Below are positions 1 through 7,864 of a stretch of DNA of 64,000 bases, one piece after another. Where the stretch lies: NCBI RefSeq assembly GCF_018531495.1, contig NZ_JAHDTI010000003.1:806001-870000 (forward strand), written 5' to 3'. How positions within the stretch are numbered: position 1 is the stretch's first letter; each line of letters starts with the position of its first letter. The DNA is from Nonomuraea sediminis (lineage in GTDB: Bacteria > Actinomycetota > Actinomycetes > Streptosporangiales > Streptosporangiaceae). The notes beneath the pieces are model-generated. The model was given only the letters and a program-made list of their open reading frames with translations, searched no databases and was not told the DNA's origin. The position numbers were made by a program, and so were the translations under genes.

Positions 1-9
1 CGCGAGCAG

Positions 10-74
10 GAGACCGTGATCGCCCACAGCCGGCCCACTCTCCCCAGAGTTACGCCATGGGCGATCACGGTCTC
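10..74. repeat. Perfect 17-bp inverted repeat with 31-nt spacer
   Basis: The arms at 10-26 and 58-74 are perfect reverse complements. The right arm also overlaps a short near-palindrome at 70-85 (arms GTCTC and GAGAC around a CTAG core), so two mutually exclusive hairpins are possible. It lies beyond the 3' end of the glucokinase gene. It may be a bidirectional terminator or an operator for a gene off the left edge. I see no coding sequence in 1-149. Confidence 0.5.
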
Positions 75-149
75 GCTAGTGAGACTCCTACAGGGCCCGG
101 GAGGTTGCATCCCGAACCCCGAATTTCCCGGATTTCCCAGGCGTGAAGG

Positions 150-863
150 TCAGGCGGCGACGAGGGCGGCGCCGATGATGCCGGCCTCGTTCTGCAGGGC
201 GGCGGGGACGACGCGGGTGTCGACCTTGACGTGCGGCAGGAACTTGTCCGCCTTCTTGCTCACGCCTCCCCCGATGATGATCAGCGAGGGCGACAGGAGC
301 ATGTCGACGTGGCGCAGGTACTCCTCCACCTTTTCGGCCCACTTGTCCCAGCTCAGGCCGCGCTCCTCGCGGACGCGGTCGGACGCGCGGTGCTCGGCCT
401 CCTTGCCGCGCAGCTCCAGGTGGCCGAACTCGGTGTTGGGCACAAGCGTGCCGTCGATGAACAGGGCGCTGCCGATCCCGGTGCCGAACGTCAGCATCAG
501 CACCGTGCCGCGCTCACCCTGCCCCTTGCCGAAGGCGACCTCGGCGATGCCCGCCGCGTCGGCGTCGTTGAGCACGCGGGCCCCGTCGAAGAGCTTGCCC
601 GCGTCCACGCCCACCCAGGCGGCGTGCAGGTTGGGTGCCGTGCGGACCACGCCGTCCATGACCACCCCGGGGAAGGTCACCCCGACGGGACCGCTCCAGG
701 AGAAGTGCTTGACGATCTTCGCGACCACTTCGGCGACGGGTTCAGGCTTGGCGGGCTGAGGCGTCGGAATGCGCAGCCGCTCCTGGGTGAGCTCCCCCGA
801 CGCGACGTCCACGGGAGCGCCCTTGATCCCGGAACCGCCGATATCGATGCCCAGAACTTCCAT
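150..863 (-). CDS. ppgK: Polyphosphate glucokinase
   Basis: This 237-residue ROK-type kinase phosphorylates glucose with inorganic polyphosphate (and usually ATP) in the cytoplasm, feeding glycolysis. The N-terminal phosphate loop DIGGSGIKG (about residues 7-15), the NDAD motif with the probable catalytic Asp100, the glycine-rich TFGTGIGSALF (125-135) and the EFGHLE motif (145-150) are all visible. The ATG at 863 was chosen because it starts exactly at the family N-terminus and has a GGGGAGG ribosome site a few bases upstream. The same frame stays open upstream but that part looks non-coding. It is divergent from the TIGR03118-type gene. A second polyphosphate enzyme, PPK2, sits near the other end of the window. 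Confidence 0.93.
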   Translation of the reverse strand: MEVLGIDIGGSGIKGAPVDVASGELTQERLRIPTPQPAKPEPVAEVVAKIVKHFSWSGPVGVTFPGVVMDGVVRTAPNLHAAWVGVDAGKLFDGARVLNDADAAGIAEVAFGKGQGERGTVLMLTFGTGIGSALFIDGTLVPNTEFGHLELRGKEAEHRASDRVREERGLSWDKWAEKVEEYLRHVDMLLSPSLIIIGGGVSKKADKFLPHVKVDTRVVPAALQNEAGIIGAALVAA

Positions 864-954
864 ATTCGGACACCTCCCCAGTTCCTCGCCGGGCTGAACC
901 TCCCACGCGCACCACGCGTATCTCGCGTCACAAGCGCATACCAAGGAGGCTCGG

Positions 955-2040
955 ATGCGGGCACGCATCATTACGTTCTGCGCTGTCGCGGCCGTTACGG
1001 GAGCCATTCTCACCGATCCCGCGGAGGCCGCCACCAGACCCCGATTCGACGTGGTCAACCTCGTCTCCGACGTCAAGGGCAAGGCCGCCGTCACCGATCC
1101 CAAGCTGGTCAACCCGTGGGGGCTGGCCATGGGCAAGACCCTGTGGGTCTCCGACACCGGCACGGGCACCGCCACGGTCTACTCGGGCCAGGGCAAGAAG
1201 GAGCAGGCCGAGGTCGCCATCCCCGGCGGCTCCCCGACCGGGCAGGTGTTCAACCCCGGCGAGGGCTTCACCGTCAAGGGCAAGCCCGCAACGTTCATCT
1301 TCTCCAGCCCCAGCGGCGCGATCACCGGCTGGAACGCCGAGGCCGACCCCAAGAACGCGATCATCGCCGCGTTCACCAGAGGCGCCGACTACAAGGGCCT
1401 GGCCATGGTGCAGACCGACGACGGCGACTTCCTGCTCGCCGCCGACTTCGCGGGCGGCCGGGTGCACGCCTTCAACGAGGACTTCCAGCGCATCCGCCTG
1501 TCGCGCTGGCAGTTCAGGGACCCCGCGGTGCCGGAGCACTTCCACCCGTTCAACGTGGCGGTGGCCAACGGCTCGATCTGGGTCGCCTACGCCAAGCACG
1601 ACCCCGCCACCGGCAAGGCGGTGCCCGGCACGGGTGTCGTCAGCCGCTTCAACGCCGACGGCCAGCTGACCGGGCGCATCACGGGCGGGCTGAACGCCCC
1701 GTGGGCGATCACGACGGCGCCTCGCGGCTTCGGCCTGTGGCGCGGGGCGCTGCTGATCGGCAACTTCGGCGACGGCACGATCCACGCCTACCGCCACGGC
1801 CGCCACCTCGGCCCGCTGCGCGGCGCCGACGGCCGCCCGATCATGCTGCCCGGGCTGTGGGACCTCGAGCCCGGCACGGCCGCCAACGGCGGCGACAACG
1901 CCCTGTGGTACGCCGCCGGCATCGAGGGCGGCCAGCACGGCCTCCTCGGCCTCATCCGCCCCGCCGGCGCCACCTCCACGGGCACCCCCACGCCCACGTC
2001 CTCGCCGACCTCCTCCTACAACTACAACAGCGGCTACTAG
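955..2040 (+). CDS. TIGR03118 family secreted protein, beta-propeller-like
   Basis: The 361-residue protein has an N-terminal signal peptide (hydrophobic residues 5-20, possible cleavage near the AEAA at 23-26). The body matches the TIGR03118 family: NPWGLAMG, NPGEGFTV, HPFNVAVANG and the GNFGDGTIHAY block near residue 270. These NHL/propeller-like extracellular proteins have no established enzymatic role. The C-terminus ends in a Ser/Thr/Pro-rich tail and a Tyr/Asn-rich tip (about residues 336-361), typical of an exposed or cell-wall-spanning end. An AAGGAGG ribosome site at 943-949 supports the ATG. A hairpin follows the stop codon. Confidence 0.85.
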   Translation: MRARIITFCAVAAVTGAILTDPAEAATRPRFDVVNLVSDVKGKAAVTDPKLVNPWGLAMGKTLWVSDTGTGTATVYSGQGKKEQAEVAIPGGSPTGQVFNPGEGFTVKGKPATFIFSSPSGAITGWNAEADPKNAIIAAFTRGADYKGLAMVQTDDGDFLLAADFAGGRVHAFNEDFQRIRLSRWQFRDPAVPEHFHPFNVAVANGSIWVAYAKHDPATGKAVPGTGVVSRFNADGQLTGRITGGLNAPWAITTAPRGFGLWRGALLIGNFGDGTIHAYRHGRHLGPLRGADGRPIMLPGLWDLEPGTAANGGDNALWYAAGIEGGQHGLLGLIRPAGATSTGTPTPTSSPTSSYNYNSGY

Positions 2041-2053
2041 CTCTCCGCCTCAT

Positions 2054-2077
2054 GGGCTCTGTCACACAGCAGAGCCC
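2054..2077. terminator. Hairpin after the TIGR03118-type gene
   Basis: An 8-bp perfect stem (GGGCTCTG at 2054-2061, CAGAGCCC at 2070-2077) with an 8-nt loop lies 13 nt after the stop codon. There is no clear T-tract, as is usual for actinobacterial terminators. Confidence 0.5.
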
Positions 2078-2078
2078 T

Positions 2079-2311
2079 GTACGGCAGGCCGCCCCACCGC
2101 CACCCGCCGCACTCCGGCCGGGCTCCGTCCAGGGAGACGCTCCTCAGGCGATGCGGGGTGGCCCGCCGTTACGACGCACGGGATCCCCTTGGTGGGTCAG
2201 GCGGGTCCCGTGCGCCGTAACGGCGGGCAACCCTCCCCGACTCGCCAGAAGCGCCGCCCGCGGGCCCTCAGCCGAAGTACGGCGGGCGGCCGGTGGGGCG
2301 GCCTGCCGTAC
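2079..2311. mobile_element. MITE-like element with perfect terminal inverted repeats
   Basis: The 233-bp segment begins with GTACGGCAGGCCGCCC and ends with the exact reverse complement; the perfect terminal repeat is 21 bp (2079-2099 and 2291-2311). In the middle, 2161-2183 and 2206-2228 form a 23-bp stem with a single mismatch and a 22-nt loop. No transposase is encoded. The right half recurs at about 9.5 kb and 46.3 kb, so it is a dispersed element rather than a local terminator. I could not identify a target-site duplication. Small open frames through it are not convincing genes. Confidence 0.65.
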
Positions 2312-2335
2312 GAGAGCAGCGTGACGGGACATCGC

Positions 2336-2341
2336 TAGAGT
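2336..2341 (+). promoter_or_regulatory. Probable -10 box (TAGAGT) for a leaderless mRNA
   Basis: TAGAGT fits the actinobacterial TAnnnT -10 consensus and ends 7 nt before the GTG at 2349. Transcription should therefore start at or very near the start codon. No Shine-Dalgarno sequence is present. Confidence 0.5.
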
Positions 2342-2348
2342 CGGGGGG

Positions 2349-2963
2349 GTGAGTGAGGCAAGCTTCAGCCAGTGGCTGCGTGAGCGGTGCGCCGACGAGT
2401 GGGACGCGGTGGTGAACCACCCGTTCGCCACGGCGATCATCGAGGGCCGGGCGGACATGCGGCGGTACCTGGAGCAGGACTTCCAGTTCGTCGACTCCTT
2501 CACCGCGCTGCTCGGGGCGGCCGTGGCCTGCGCGGACACCCTGGAGGCGCGTGTGCCGTACGCCAGGTTCCTCGGGCAGGTGGCCACCACCGAGGAGAAG
2601 ACGTACTTCCACCGCGCGCTGGCCGAGCTGGGCGGCTCGGCGACGCCGCGGCTCGAGCCCGCCACGTCCGCGTTCAGGAACCTGATGGACGAGGTGCGCA
2701 GGTCGCAGGACTACGCGTCGATCGTGGCCGTGCTGTGCGTGGCGGAGTGGACCTACCTGGGCTGGGCGTCGCGGGCGGCCGAGCCGTACACCGCGAGCTG
2801 GATCCACCGCGAGTGGATCGAGCTGCACGAGGGCCCCGAGTTCCGCGAGTGGGTGGCCTTCCTGCGCGGCGAGCTCGACAGGATCGGCGACGCGCGCCTG
2901 GAGGGCACCTTCCGCCGGGCGGTCGAGCTGGAGCGCGGGTTCTTCGACATGGCCGCCGGTTGA
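2349..2963 (+). CDS. TenA/PqqC-like family protein (thiaminase II-like)
   Basis: The 204-residue all-helical protein matches TenA, which hydrolyses amino-HMP and other thiamin breakdown products for salvage. Candidate active-site residues are Asp44 in QDFQFV, Cys130 in VLCVAEW with the adjacent Glu133, and Glu195 in VELE near the C-terminus. Length is slightly below the usual 215-230. No thiamin genes are nearby and I see no TPP riboswitch, because the upstream region is occupied by the MITE-like element. The exact substrate is therefore uncertain. The GTG at 2349 was chosen for the leaderless-type -10 box in front of it. Confidence 0.8.
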   Translation: MSEASFSQWLRERCADEWDAVVNHPFATAIIEGRADMRRYLEQDFQFVDSFTALLGAAVACADTLEARVPYARFLGQVATTEEKTYFHRALAELGGSATPRLEPATSAFRNLMDEVRRSQDYASIVAVLCVAEWTYLGWASRAAEPYTASWIHREWIELHEGPEFREWVAFLRGELDRIGDARLEGTFRRAVELERGFFDMAAG

Positions 2964-3015
2964 CCTTGCCCCTGGGGGAAGCCGCAGCGTGGGTGGCGAC
3001 AGGAGGAGGCGGCCG

Positions 3016-3819
3016 ATGTTGACGATCGGGGCGTTCGCCAAGGAGTCGAGGCTCTCACCCAAGGCGCTGCGGCTCTACGACGAGCTCGGGCTGATCGTGC
3101 CCGCGCGGGTGGACCCGTTCAACGGCTACCGGATGTACGAGCCGGAGCAGTTGGAGCGGGCACGGCTCGTCGGGCTGCTGCGGCGGCTGGGGATGCCGCT
3201 GGCCAGGATCAGGGTCGTGTGCGACCTCGACCAGACCAGGGCGGCTGCCGAAATTTCCGCTTATTGGGCGGAAGTGGCGGCGAAGCACGCGCAGAGGGCC
3301 GATCTGGTCGCCTTCCTCGTCGAGCAACTCACAGGGAAGGACGGATCCATGTACGAGGTTCACCAGCGTGACCTGCCGGAGCGAGTGCTGCTGACGGCGA
3401 CCCGCCACGTGACGGCCGACCAGGTGGGCGGTTTCACCATGGAGCTCATCAACCGCCTGGCGGGCATGCCGGCGCTCGACGGCATCCACGGCGCGCCGTT
3501 CCTGCTGTTCCACGGGGAGGTGAGCGCCGACAGCGACGGGCCCGCCGAGTTCTGCCGTCCCGTGCCCGCCGAGATGGCGGACGCGCTGCACGAGCACTTC
3601 CCCGACCTCACCGTGCGCACGGATCCCGCGCACAGCGAGGCGTACGTGCGGCTCACGGCCGAGCAGCTGGGGGCGGCGGGGGCGCTGCGGGCGATGCAGG
3701 CGCTGGGCGAGTGGGCCGGTGATCGGGAGTTCACCGGGCCGCCGCGCCAGCTCTTCTACCGCGACCCGCGTACGGCGGGCAAGGACGAGCCGGTGAGCGA
3801 CCTGGCCGGCCCGTTCTAG
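3016..3819 (+). CDS. MerR family transcriptional regulator with GyrI-like effector domain
   Basis: The 267-residue protein has an N-terminal MerR winged helix (LTIGAFAKESRLSPKALRLYDELGL, shown here by the core SPKALRLYDELGL, then the NGYRMYEPEQLERA wing, residues 1-75). A coiled-coil dimerisation helix follows (about 75-110), then a GyrI-like ligand-binding domain (about 117-265). Such proteins resemble BltR/TipA-type sensors of lipophilic or cationic drugs. The ATG at 3016 follows a strong AGGAGGAGG at 3001-3009. It lies 52 nt after the TenA-like gene and may be co-transcribed with it. No target gene is obvious. The stop overlaps the convergent HAD gene by 4 nt. Confidence 0.85.
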   Translation: MLTIGAFAKESRLSPKALRLYDELGLIVPARVDPFNGYRMYEPEQLERARLVGLLRRLGMPLARIRVVCDLDQTRAAAEISAYWAEVAAKHAQRADLVAFLVEQLTGKDGSMYEVHQRDLPERVLLTATRHVTADQVGGFTMELINRLAGMPALDGIHGAPFLLFHGEVSADSDGPAEFCRPVPAEMADALHEHFPDLTVRTDPAHSEAYVRLTAEQLGAAGALRAMQALGEWAGDREFTGPPRQLFYRDPRTAGKDEPVSDLAGPF

Positions 3820-4391
3820 AGGGCGGACGCCAGGTCCGCCACGCAGGTGTAGTAGACGCCGGTCATGCCGAGGGCGCGGGCGCTCTCGACGTTCTCCAGC
3901 CGGTCGTCCACGAACAGGCAGCGCTCGGGCGGGACGCCCGCCTGCTCGGCCGCGATCTCGTAGATGCGCGGGTCGGGCTTGGCCACCCCGACCCGGGCGC
4001 TGCTGACGACGGCGTCGGCGAAGTAGGTCAGGCCGAGCAGGTCGAGGTGCGCCTCCAGGGTGTCCATGGCGTTGGTCACCAGGATCACGGGCACCCGCTC
4101 CTGCGCCTTGGCCAGCAGCGTCCTGACCTCCTCGTCGACCCAGAACCGCACCTCGGCGAACTCGCGGGCGGCCTGCCTGGCCCTCTCGCCGCCGCCCAGC
4201 CCCGCCGCGATCGACTCCACCCACTCCGCCTCGGTGATGTGCCCGAGCGTGGCCGGCGTCATCCTGGCCGGGTCGAAGGCGACCTGCATCACCGGCAGGC
4301 CGTAACGCGCCTCGATGTCGCGCTGCCGGTCGTGGTCGAACAGGCGCAGCACCCCGTCGAGGTCGCTGAGCACCGCGTCGTAAGCCGTCAT
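3816..4391 (-). CDS. HAD-superfamily hydrolase
   Basis: This 191-residue haloacid-dehalogenase-like phosphatase has motif I SDLDGVL (Asp10 nucleophile, Asp12), motif II in ILVTNAMD, and the C-terminal motif III/IV region (AKPDPRIYEIAAEQ, then CLFVDDRLENVESA). The helical cap lies between motifs I and II. Substrates of this HAD-IA group are usually small phosphorylated metabolites, and none can be assigned here. The ATG at 4391 overlaps the stop of the upstream response regulator in an ATGA, so the two are translationally coupled. A GTG six bases earlier is less likely. Its 3' end overlaps the MerR gene by 4 nt, tail to tail. Confidence 0.85.
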   Translation of the reverse strand: MTAYDAVLSDLDGVLRLFDHDRQRDIEARYGLPVMQVAFDPARMTPATLGHITEAEWVESIAAGLGGGERARQAAREFAEVRFWVDEEVRTLLAKAQERVPVILVTNAMDTLEAHLDLLGLTYFADAVVSSARVGVAKPDPRIYEIAAEQAGVPPERCLFVDDRLENVESARALGMTGVYYTCVADLASAL

Positions 4392-4996
4392 AGCCACCCA
4401 TTGTGCCGGGCCAGCCGGGCGGCCTCGATCCGGTTCCTGGTGTGCGTCTTGCCGATGGCCGACGACAGGTGGTTGCGCACCGTGGACTCCGACAGGTGCA
4501 GCCGCGCGGCCACGTCCGCGATCGTGGACCCGTCGAGCGCGGCGGCCAGCACGTCGCGTTCCCTGTCGGTCAGCGGCGAGGGACCGGCGTGCAGCGCGGC
4601 GGCGGCCAGCCCGGGGTCGACGACCCGCTCCCCCGCCACGGCCCGCCTGATCGCCGCGGCCAGCTCCTCCACCGGCCCGTCCTTGACCATGAAGCCGGCC
4701 GCGCCCGCCTCCATCGCCCGCCGCAGGTAGCCGGGCCTGGCGAAGGTCGTCAGCACCAGTACGGCACAGCCGGGCAGCAGCCCGCGCAGCTCGGGCAGCA
4801 CGTCCAGGCCGCCGCGCCCGGGCAGCTCGATGTCGAGCAGCGCCGCGTCGGGCCGGTGCTCGCGGGCGGCGGGCAGGATCTCCTCCCCCGAGGCCACCCT
4901 CGCGACGATCTCCAGGTCCTCCTCGAGCCCGAGCAGCAGCGCCAGGGCGTCCCGCATCATGCCCTGGTCTTCAGCGATCAGCACACGGATGGCCAT
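4388..4996 (-). CDS. Orphan NarL/DesR-type response regulator
   Basis: The 202-residue regulator has a receiver domain (acidic pair Glu9-Asp10, phospho-acceptor Asp55 in LLDIELPG, conserved Thr in LTTF, Lys in VKDG) and a C-terminal LuxR-type helix-turn-helix (LTDRERDVLAAALDG through STVRNHLSSAIGK). No histidine kinase is adjacent, whereas relatives usually follow one. It is coupled to the HAD gene by ATGA. A TACGGT box 7 nt upstream of the ATG suggests a leaderless transcript. It is divergent from the DUF4253 gene. Confidence 0.87.
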   Translation of the reverse strand: MAIRVLIAEDQGMMRDALALLLGLEEDLEIVARVASGEEILPAAREHRPDAALLDIELPGRGGLDVLPELRGLLPGCAVLVLTTFARPGYLRRAMEAGAAGFMVKDGPVEELAAAIRRAVAGERVVDPGLAAAALHAGPSPLTDRERDVLAAALDGSTIADVAARLHLSESTVRNHLSSAIGKTHTRNRIEAARLARHNGWL

Positions 4997-5003
4997 GGGC
5001 CCA

Positions 5004-5009
5004 ACCGTA
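5004..5009 (-). promoter_or_regulatory. Probable -10 box (TACGGT) for the response regulator
   Basis: On the minus strand TACGGT is followed by 7 nt and then the ATG at 4996. This spacing predicts a leaderless mRNA. Confidence 0.4.
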
Positions 5010-5065
5010 GCCGGATGCTCGGCACTACCATCTCCGAGACGGAATGCAACGGTAACGGGTAGGCA

Positions 5066-5857
5066 ATGGACGATCTGAGCCGGCTGTTCGCCGACGGCGG
5101 CCGGGGGCGCACGGTCCCCTCCGGGCTGCCCGAGGGCGGTCTCGTCTGGCCCGATCCCGAGTTCGTCCAGGCCGCCAGGCCCGCGTTCTGGATGAGCGAC
5201 GAGGACGCGACCGCCGAGGAGTGGGCGCGCCTGCGCTCGGAGCACCCGCGGACGGGCCTGTGGCCGATCCTGCTGGACGAGTCGGCCCAGCCGTGGTCGA
5301 CCGGGCAGGTGGTGCCCGACGACACGGCGCTCATCGACCACTTCACCGCCGAGGGGTTCATGGCCGAGGTGTGGCGGGAGTGGGTGGCGCAGATGCCGCA
5401 GGGCGCGCTGGAGGAGGTGGAGCCGTTCGGCGCGTACTGCCCGGGTCCGGCCGCGCCGGGCCAGCTGGTGGCCGATCCGGGCGCGGTGGCCGACTGGTAC
5501 GCCAAGGAGCTGGCGGACAGGGGCATGCCGCTGGGGCTGGCCGCGGTCAACCGGGGCGCCGACGCGCTGGTGGCGATGGGCTGGCAGGGCGCGCTGCACC
5601 ACAACGAGTGGATGGTGCCGCTGGCCGCGGTGGTGCGCAGCTGGGAGGACCGCTTCGGCGCGCGGGTGGTCGGCATGGGCTTCAACACGCTGGAGCTGAG
5701 CGTGGCCGCGCCGCCGGTCGACCCCGACCACGCGCTGCACGTGGCGGCCGAGCACTGGACGTTCTGCCCCGACAACGTGGTGCAGGGCGCCGGAGACCTG
5801 CGGGGATACGCCGAGCAGCTCATGGGCAGCCACGCCTGGTCCTTCTGGTGGGACTGA
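5066..5857 (+). CDS. DUF4253 domain-containing protein
   Basis: The 263-residue soluble protein carries the DUF4253 region in its C-terminal half (VNRGADALVAMGWQGALHH through VVGMGFNTLELSVAAPP and AAEHWTFCPDNV). The middle holds acidic and Trp-rich stretches (WPILLDES, AEVWREWVAQMP). Function is unknown; relatives are scattered in actinobacteria and are sometimes linked to toxin-immunity loci. No toxin or secretion gene is adjacent here. It has no signal peptide or membrane segment. Confidence 0.8.
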   Translation: MDDLSRLFADGGRGRTVPSGLPEGGLVWPDPEFVQAARPAFWMSDEDATAEEWARLRSEHPRTGLWPILLDESAQPWSTGQVVPDDTALIDHFTAEGFMAEVWREWVAQMPQGALEEVEPFGAYCPGPAAPGQLVADPGAVADWYAKELADRGMPLGLAAVNRGADALVAMGWQGALHHNEWMVPLAAVVRSWEDRFGARVVGMGFNTLELSVAAPPVDPDHALHVAAEHWTFCPDNVVQGAGDLRGYAEQLMGSHAWSFWWD

Positions 5858-5860
5858 CCC

Positions 5861-5889
5861 TCCACAAATGTGGATCTTTAAGCTAGCTT
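5861..5889. promoter_or_regulatory. Two short palindromes before the oxidoreductase-MFS operon
   Basis: TCCACA-AA-TGTGGA (5861-5874) and AAGCTAGCTT (5880-5889) lie 25-55 nt upstream of the ATG at 5915, in a locally AT-rich stretch of an otherwise GC-rich region. They look like operator half-sites overlapping a promoter. The cognate regulator is unknown. Confidence 0.4.
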
Positions 5890-5914
5890 TAGCCCCGTAA
5901 GGGGGCATAGCAGC

Positions 5915-7432
5915 ATGTCGCGGGGCGACCTCACACCGGAGTTACTCGATTCCTCCCTGTGGGCCGACGAGCTGGTGCAGCGGGCGGGCATCCCGGTCTT
6001 CGACGTGCCGCTGGTGTCGGTCGGCGGCGGGATCGGCTCGTTCACGCTGGTCGACGTGCTGCGCGTCCGGGGCGTGCCGACCACCTCGATCAGGGTGCTG
6101 TCGACCTCCGACTCCCCCTGGCAGACGTGGGAGTACCTGACGCGCGTGTCGCAGTTGCCCGCGCACGAGCGCATCCGCTCCGACTCCGGCGCCCGGCCCG
6201 ACAACATCTGGGGCTTCCCCTCCTACGCGCTGCAGGAGGCCTGGCAGGAGCGCACGCTCAAACCCGTCTACCAGGTGCTGGCCGAGCCGGTCCTGGCCGA
6301 CTTCTACAGCCCCCGCGCGGGCACGGTCACCAGGAGCCTGCGCCGCGAAGCCGACCGGATCGGCTACTGGGAGACGCTGGCCAAGGGGCAGGTCCGGATG
6401 GTCAGGAAGCGGGCCGGCGGCGGCTACTTCACCGTGCTCACCCCGCCCGCCGGGACGGGGCCGACCAAGCGGGTGGCGATCCGCTCGCAGTACGTACACC
6501 TGGCGGTGGGCTATCCGGGGCTGAAGTTCCTCGACGACCTGCAGGACTTCCGTCAGTCGCACGGCGAGCGCTACCGGGTGGTCAACGCCTACGAGCCGCA
6601 CGAGCACGTCTACGAGCGGCTGCGCTCGCGTCCCGGCGTGGTCGTGGTGCGCGGGGCGGGCATCGTGGCCTCGCGGGTGCTGCAGCGCCTCATCGACGAC
6701 CGTCAGCGGCACGGCCTGCAGACCCAGATCGTGCACCTGTTCCGCACCTGGGTCGCCGGCTCGCACGGGCCGAACCCGTGGATGCGGCGCAAGGGCGGCG
6801 ACGGGTGGGCCTACCAGGCGTTCACCATGCCCAAGTCGGCCTTCGGCGGCCAGCTCAAGGCCCGCTTCCGCAAGGCAGGCGCCGAGCGCAGGGCCGGGCT
6901 CGCCAAGGTCGTCGCGGGGACCACCACGCCGAAGCTGCGCCGCTGGCAGGAGCAACTGCGGCAGGGCCGCCAGAGCGGCTGGTACCACCCGGTGCAGGCC
7001 GTGGTCGACCGGATCGACCGGGCCCCCGACGGCCGCCTGGTCACGCTGACCCGCAGCGAGGGCGCCGCGCCCATGCGGTACGTCTCGGACTTCATCATCG
7101 ACTGCACCGGCCTGGAAGCCGACATGGACGAGCACCGCGTCCTGGATGACCTGGTACGGCACGGCGGCGCGCTCACCAACCGCGCGGGCAGGCTGCTGAC
7201 CGGCAGGAACTTCGAGGTGATCGGCGCCGACAGCCAGGGCGGCGCGGTGTACGCCTCGGGCGCGGCCACGGCGGGCAACCACTTCCTGGCCGTCGACAGC
7301 TTCCTCGGCATGCAGACCGCCGCCCTGGACATCGCCGACGACCTGGCCGGGCGCGGCTTCTGCGCGCGGCTCGGGCCGATCAGGTCGGTGACGCAGTGGG
7401 CGAAGTGGGCGGCCAACCGGAGGCCCGGATGA
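5915..7432 (+). CDS. FAD/NAD(P)-binding oxidoreductase-like protein
   Basis: The 505-residue protein has two dinucleotide-binding signatures: GGGIGS at residues 37-42 and RGAGIVAS at 246-253. A late DCTGLEAD segment resembles the ATG/DGxxxAD end of flavoprotein monooxygenases. The layout is reminiscent of lysine/ornithine N-hydroxylase or Baeyer-Villiger-type enzymes, but the closest family is not clear to me. It is first of three coupled genes: its TGA overlaps the next ATG, and an MFS transporter follows. This suggests modification of a small molecule that is then transported. An AAGGGGG ribosome site supports the start. Confidence 0.7.
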   Translation: MSRGDLTPELLDSSLWADELVQRAGIPVFDVPLVSVGGGIGSFTLVDVLRVRGVPTTSIRVLSTSDSPWQTWEYLTRVSQLPAHERIRSDSGARPDNIWGFPSYALQEAWQERTLKPVYQVLAEPVLADFYSPRAGTVTRSLRREADRIGYWETLAKGQVRMVRKRAGGGYFTVLTPPAGTGPTKRVAIRSQYVHLAVGYPGLKFLDDLQDFRQSHGERYRVVNAYEPHEHVYERLRSRPGVVVVRGAGIVASRVLQRLIDDRQRHGLQTQIVHLFRTWVAGSHGPNPWMRRKGGDGWAYQAFTMPKSAFGGQLKARFRKAGAERRAGLAKVVAGTTTPKLRRWQEQLRQGRQSGWYHPVQAVVDRIDRAPDGRLVTLTRSEGAAPMRYVSDFIIDCTGLEADMDEHRVLDDLVRHGGALTNRAGRLLTGRNFEVIGADSQGGAVYASGAATAGNHFLAVDSFLGMQTAALDIADDLAGRGFCARLGPIRSVTQWAKWAANRRPG

Positions 7433-7848
7433 TCCCGACGCTGGCCGGGCGGATACAGACCCGGCTCTTCCTGCTGGCCACCGTGGGCGCGGCGCTCACC
7501 GCGCTGTCGGCCCTGGTGCTGCCGATGTCCTTCATGGACGCCTATCTCGTGCTGCTGGCCGTCGCCGTGGTCGGCGTCGGCTGGGAGCTGGTCTATCACC
7601 TGCTCATGCAGTTCCGCTGGGACAAGGACTGGCCGACGCTGTTCGGCCTGGTCACGATCGTGCCCGAGGGGTTGCTGATGTGGGTGCTGCTGGACCGCGG
7701 GCTGGTTCCGGGGGTCGGGGGCCCGGTGTCCGCCTGGGCGTTCGCGGCCATGTTCGCGATCGTCTGGACCGGCCAGTGGCTGTTCGCCAACGGCCCGATG
7801 CGGGTGCTGTTCGTCCAGTGGCGGCTGCGTGGGGGCCGCCTGATCTGA
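7429..7848 (+). CDS. Small multi-pass membrane protein of unknown function
   Basis: The 139-residue protein has about four hydrophobic helices (residues 12-32, 36-58, 70-90 and 100-120) and a basic C-terminus (QWRLRGGRLI). No family was recognised. The ATG at 7429 overlaps the TGA of the oxidoreductase in an ATGA, and the MFS gene starts 16 nt after its stop, so it is part of the same operon. It could be an accessory subunit of the transporter or a membrane anchor for the oxidoreductase; both are inference. Confidence 0.7.
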   Translation: MIPTLAGRIQTRLFLLATVGAALTALSALVLPMSFMDAYLVLLAVAVVGVGWELVYHLLMQFRWDKDWPTLFGLVTIVPEGLLMWVLLDRGLVPGVGGPVSAWAFAAMFAIVWTGQWLFANGPMRVLFVQWRLRGGRLI

Positions 7849-7864
7849 TCGAGGAAGGGGAGGC

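Noticed and set aside
231..2324. Long open frame of 697 codons on the plus strand
   Set aside because: It is the shadow of the glucokinase and TIGR03118-type genes, has repetitive Arg/Gly/His/Pro composition, and matches no family.
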